Shown: piece by piece, positions 62,147 to 64,000 of the stretch | Position numbering within the stretch: position 1 is the stretch's first letter | Layout of the letters: every line of letters begins with the position of its first letter | NCBI GenBank assembly: GCA_026770025.1 | Contig: JAMXDE010000012.1 | Location: forward strand, 310,001-374,000 | Source: Craspedostauros australis | Lineage: Eukaryota; Bacillariophyta; Bacillariophyceae; Mastogloiales; Achnanthaceae | Direction: 5' to 3' | Length of the DNA: 64,000 bases | Notes under the pieces: model-generated | Database searches by the model: none | Seen by the model: only the letters and a program-made list of their open reading frames with translations | What the model was told of the DNA's origin: nothing | Program-made: the position numbers and the translations under genes

Positions 62147-64000
62147 TGTCGCAAACGCATATCAGATGACGATTGTGTTGAGTTGTATTGCAGATAAGAT
62201 GGAGTGGTCGTTGTTGTTGTGGTTGTTGTTATGGTGGTGGCGACCATCGTTGGTTGGTTGATCGTGTGTTCAGGTTGTGTTATGTTCGGAGGGTGGATGG
62301 TACAAGGTACAAATCGTGAACGGAGAAGAGAGAGAGTGTGAGAGCACCACCGAACCAAGGATTTGACGGGACATCGGTTGGTTGCAGTCATGGAAGGAAG
62401 GGAGGAATGAGTGGAGGCAGATGATGTGTGAGATCAGGCTGGAGTGAACATGTATGAGAAGGTATGTGGATGCAAACATGAACATGAACGTGTACAGATG
62501 ACAAGTCATTGGTTTGATTTGATTGGGTTTGATCTGGCTGCGACTGCGGTTGTTGGTGCAAGGGTTTGATCGATGGCTGGATCTTTGCGTTCTGTTGGCA
62601 TTTCGGTGGGTTTCTCAACAAGGCTCTCTGGAGAGATTTGTTTGTCGGTGGTTGGACGCGTTTGCGAATCCATCCAATGATCGATGGATCCGATGCGCTT
62701 GCCTCTGGTCGCGCATTGCTGCGCAATCTCTCTCTCTGCTCTCGTTCATCATCACATGATGATGATGACAATGCTGATGGAGAAGGCATGCCACGGGCAT
62801 CAGAGGCAGTTTGCCAACGGTCATTGTGCAGATGCTGCGCCGTTGGAGCCCAGGCACCCAAAACACCAAAGCCGATTACCGCCAACTTGGATCGGCATGA
62901 GAGCAATGACCGCATCGTATCGCGGCGTGGCGATAAAGTTGCTGCCATGCTGGCAACGCCTTTGGGTTTGCCTTGTGTTGCCGAAGTTGAGATCCTGCCC
63001 TCGCGGGACTTGGAGTGAAGTTGCAGTCTCCAAGTGCCAACCCGTCATCGCGACCGTCACCTCTGCCGTCATTGTCGATCCTTTGCCGCCGTCGACAGAT
63101 ACCCACCATCGTTGTTACTCGTTGCTCGTTGCTTGTCGTTAGTTCTTGCTGGTTGCTTGTGTTGACTTTTGCTATCACGGGTCACAGATGAGCAGAGGTC
63201 CGATGAATGCAGTGCGAAGGAGAGCTGTGACGGGGCCGGTGATGCTGATGCTGTTGTCAATGCTCTGTGTTGGTAGTGTCGTTGGTGTTTGTCTCTCCCT
63301 CTCTCTGTTGGTGGATGACCTCTTCGTTTACCCAAACAGGCACAAAGGCGTGAGCATGTCTCTCTTGGTCAATCTGGCCTGTCGAGGCGGAGAGCGTGGA
63401 GAGATCCTCGTTGGAGCTTTGCGGTCGTTCTGTTGGCGCACGGGGTTTCGCGATTGCGACACTCAACGCTAAAATACTGCCCAGAATCAATTCAACGTGT
63501 CGTACCACGACACAGACAGTTTGTGGCTGGCATTTCGCGGTGACCGCATCGAATGGCGGTTAGGACACACCCATCCAATCGGACAGGGAAACAGCGCCAC
63601 AACGAATAGACCGAAACGATCAGTTCGATCTCAAAATGAGTCATTTAATTCCCGCAGGACTGCGTCGATAATGACCGCGCTCTTTGGTTACTCGCAGCAT
63701 CGCGCGCTGTTGCGCATTCGAATGTTCGCCACATGGTGGAATCCTTGTTTTGAGTTTTGTTTTGTGTCATGTCGTGGCTTGTACCTTGGGCAAGTAGCCG
63801 TTGTCAGGGGCTGCGCGAGGTACACTGCGCGATCTTGTTCGCTTTGTATCGTGTGTTCTGTGGTGCGCGGCATTGTTTCTCGATCGTTTGTGTTGCTGTT
63901 GGCGGGAACGAATCTAACACGGCACAACGCGCAACCAGCAACGAACGAGGAAGAAGACTGGGACAAGAATTGAAATCTAAAAATCGCCGCGGCCGCGCAT
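62147..64000. other. 1.85 kb gene-free right end
   Basis: Upstream of delta-COP, so its promoter lies here. No frame on either strand resembles a known protein. The last 16 bases are a GC-only run that includes a NotI and a SacII recognition sequence. A gene starting beyond the window could have its leader here. Confidence 0.45.

Noticed and set aside
1-64000. Viral fossils, LTR elements, transposons or a dedicated defence island
   Set aside because: No reverse transcriptase, integrase, transposase, capsid-like frame or long terminal repeats were seen. The repeats found are simple or coding low-complexity.
1-64000. A functional cluster for cap and tail metabolism (eIF4E, NCBP1, PAP, PAM2-like protein)
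   Set aside because: Members are spread over 57 kb on both strands among unrelated genes, and eukaryotic gene order of this kind is usually by chance.

Overview
This is nuclear DNA from a photosynthetic stramenopile (ochrophyte). The clearest marker is an aureochrome (bZIP plus LOV, 27.1-29.7 kb), a photoreceptor family known only from that lineage. Two other things agree: a predicted plastid preprotein whose signal peptide ends just before a Phe (48.3 kb), and a KGKWT..EEE..LNCDPMRI-type domain that I recall as common in diatoms and oomycetes (20.0-23.5 kb). Genes are typically eukaryotic, with GT-AG introns of about 130-670 nt, often with weak polypyrimidine tracts, poly-Gln and acidic low-complexity inserts, and about one gene per 3 kb. 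A diatom is plausible, but the class is not fixed by the sequence.

Layout: uL6 ribosomal protein (-, partial at the left edge); eIF4E-like (-); myotubularin (-); NCBP1/CBP80 (+); 20-repeat ankyrin protein (-); secreted WW/PQ-rich protein (-); ethanolamine-phosphate cytidylyltransferase (+); KGKWT-domain protein (-); a 3.6 kb gene-free stretch; aureochrome (+); MED6 (-); MFS transporter (+); ISCA1 (-); RING-H2 protein with an internal duplication (-); poly(A) polymerase (-); V-ATPase subunit C (+); plastid-type WW-PP2C protein (+); SGT1 (-); second ankyrin protein (+); unknown YDP/PAM2-like protein (-); delta-COP (-); a gene-free right end.

Most genes are unrelated housekeeping genes. Six neighbouring pairs are head-to-head and may share promoters: myotubularin/NCBP1, WW/PCYT2, KGKWT/aureochrome, MED6/MFS, PAP/V-ATPase C and SGT1/ankyrin. 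Several concern the mRNA cap or tail (eIF4E, NCBP1, PAP, a possible PABP ligand); I treat that as probable coincidence.

The most interesting signals are: the KGKWT-domain protein; two proteins that place a WW domain directly behind a signal peptide; introns that stay open in the reading frame for 100 or more codons; substitutions at normally conserved sites in eIF4E and myotubularin; a duplicated PYVGxFRHxPPS module in the RING protein; and a TTGAC half-site cluster upstream of the aureochrome. I saw no rRNA, convincing tRNA, CRISPR array, transposon or viral fossil.
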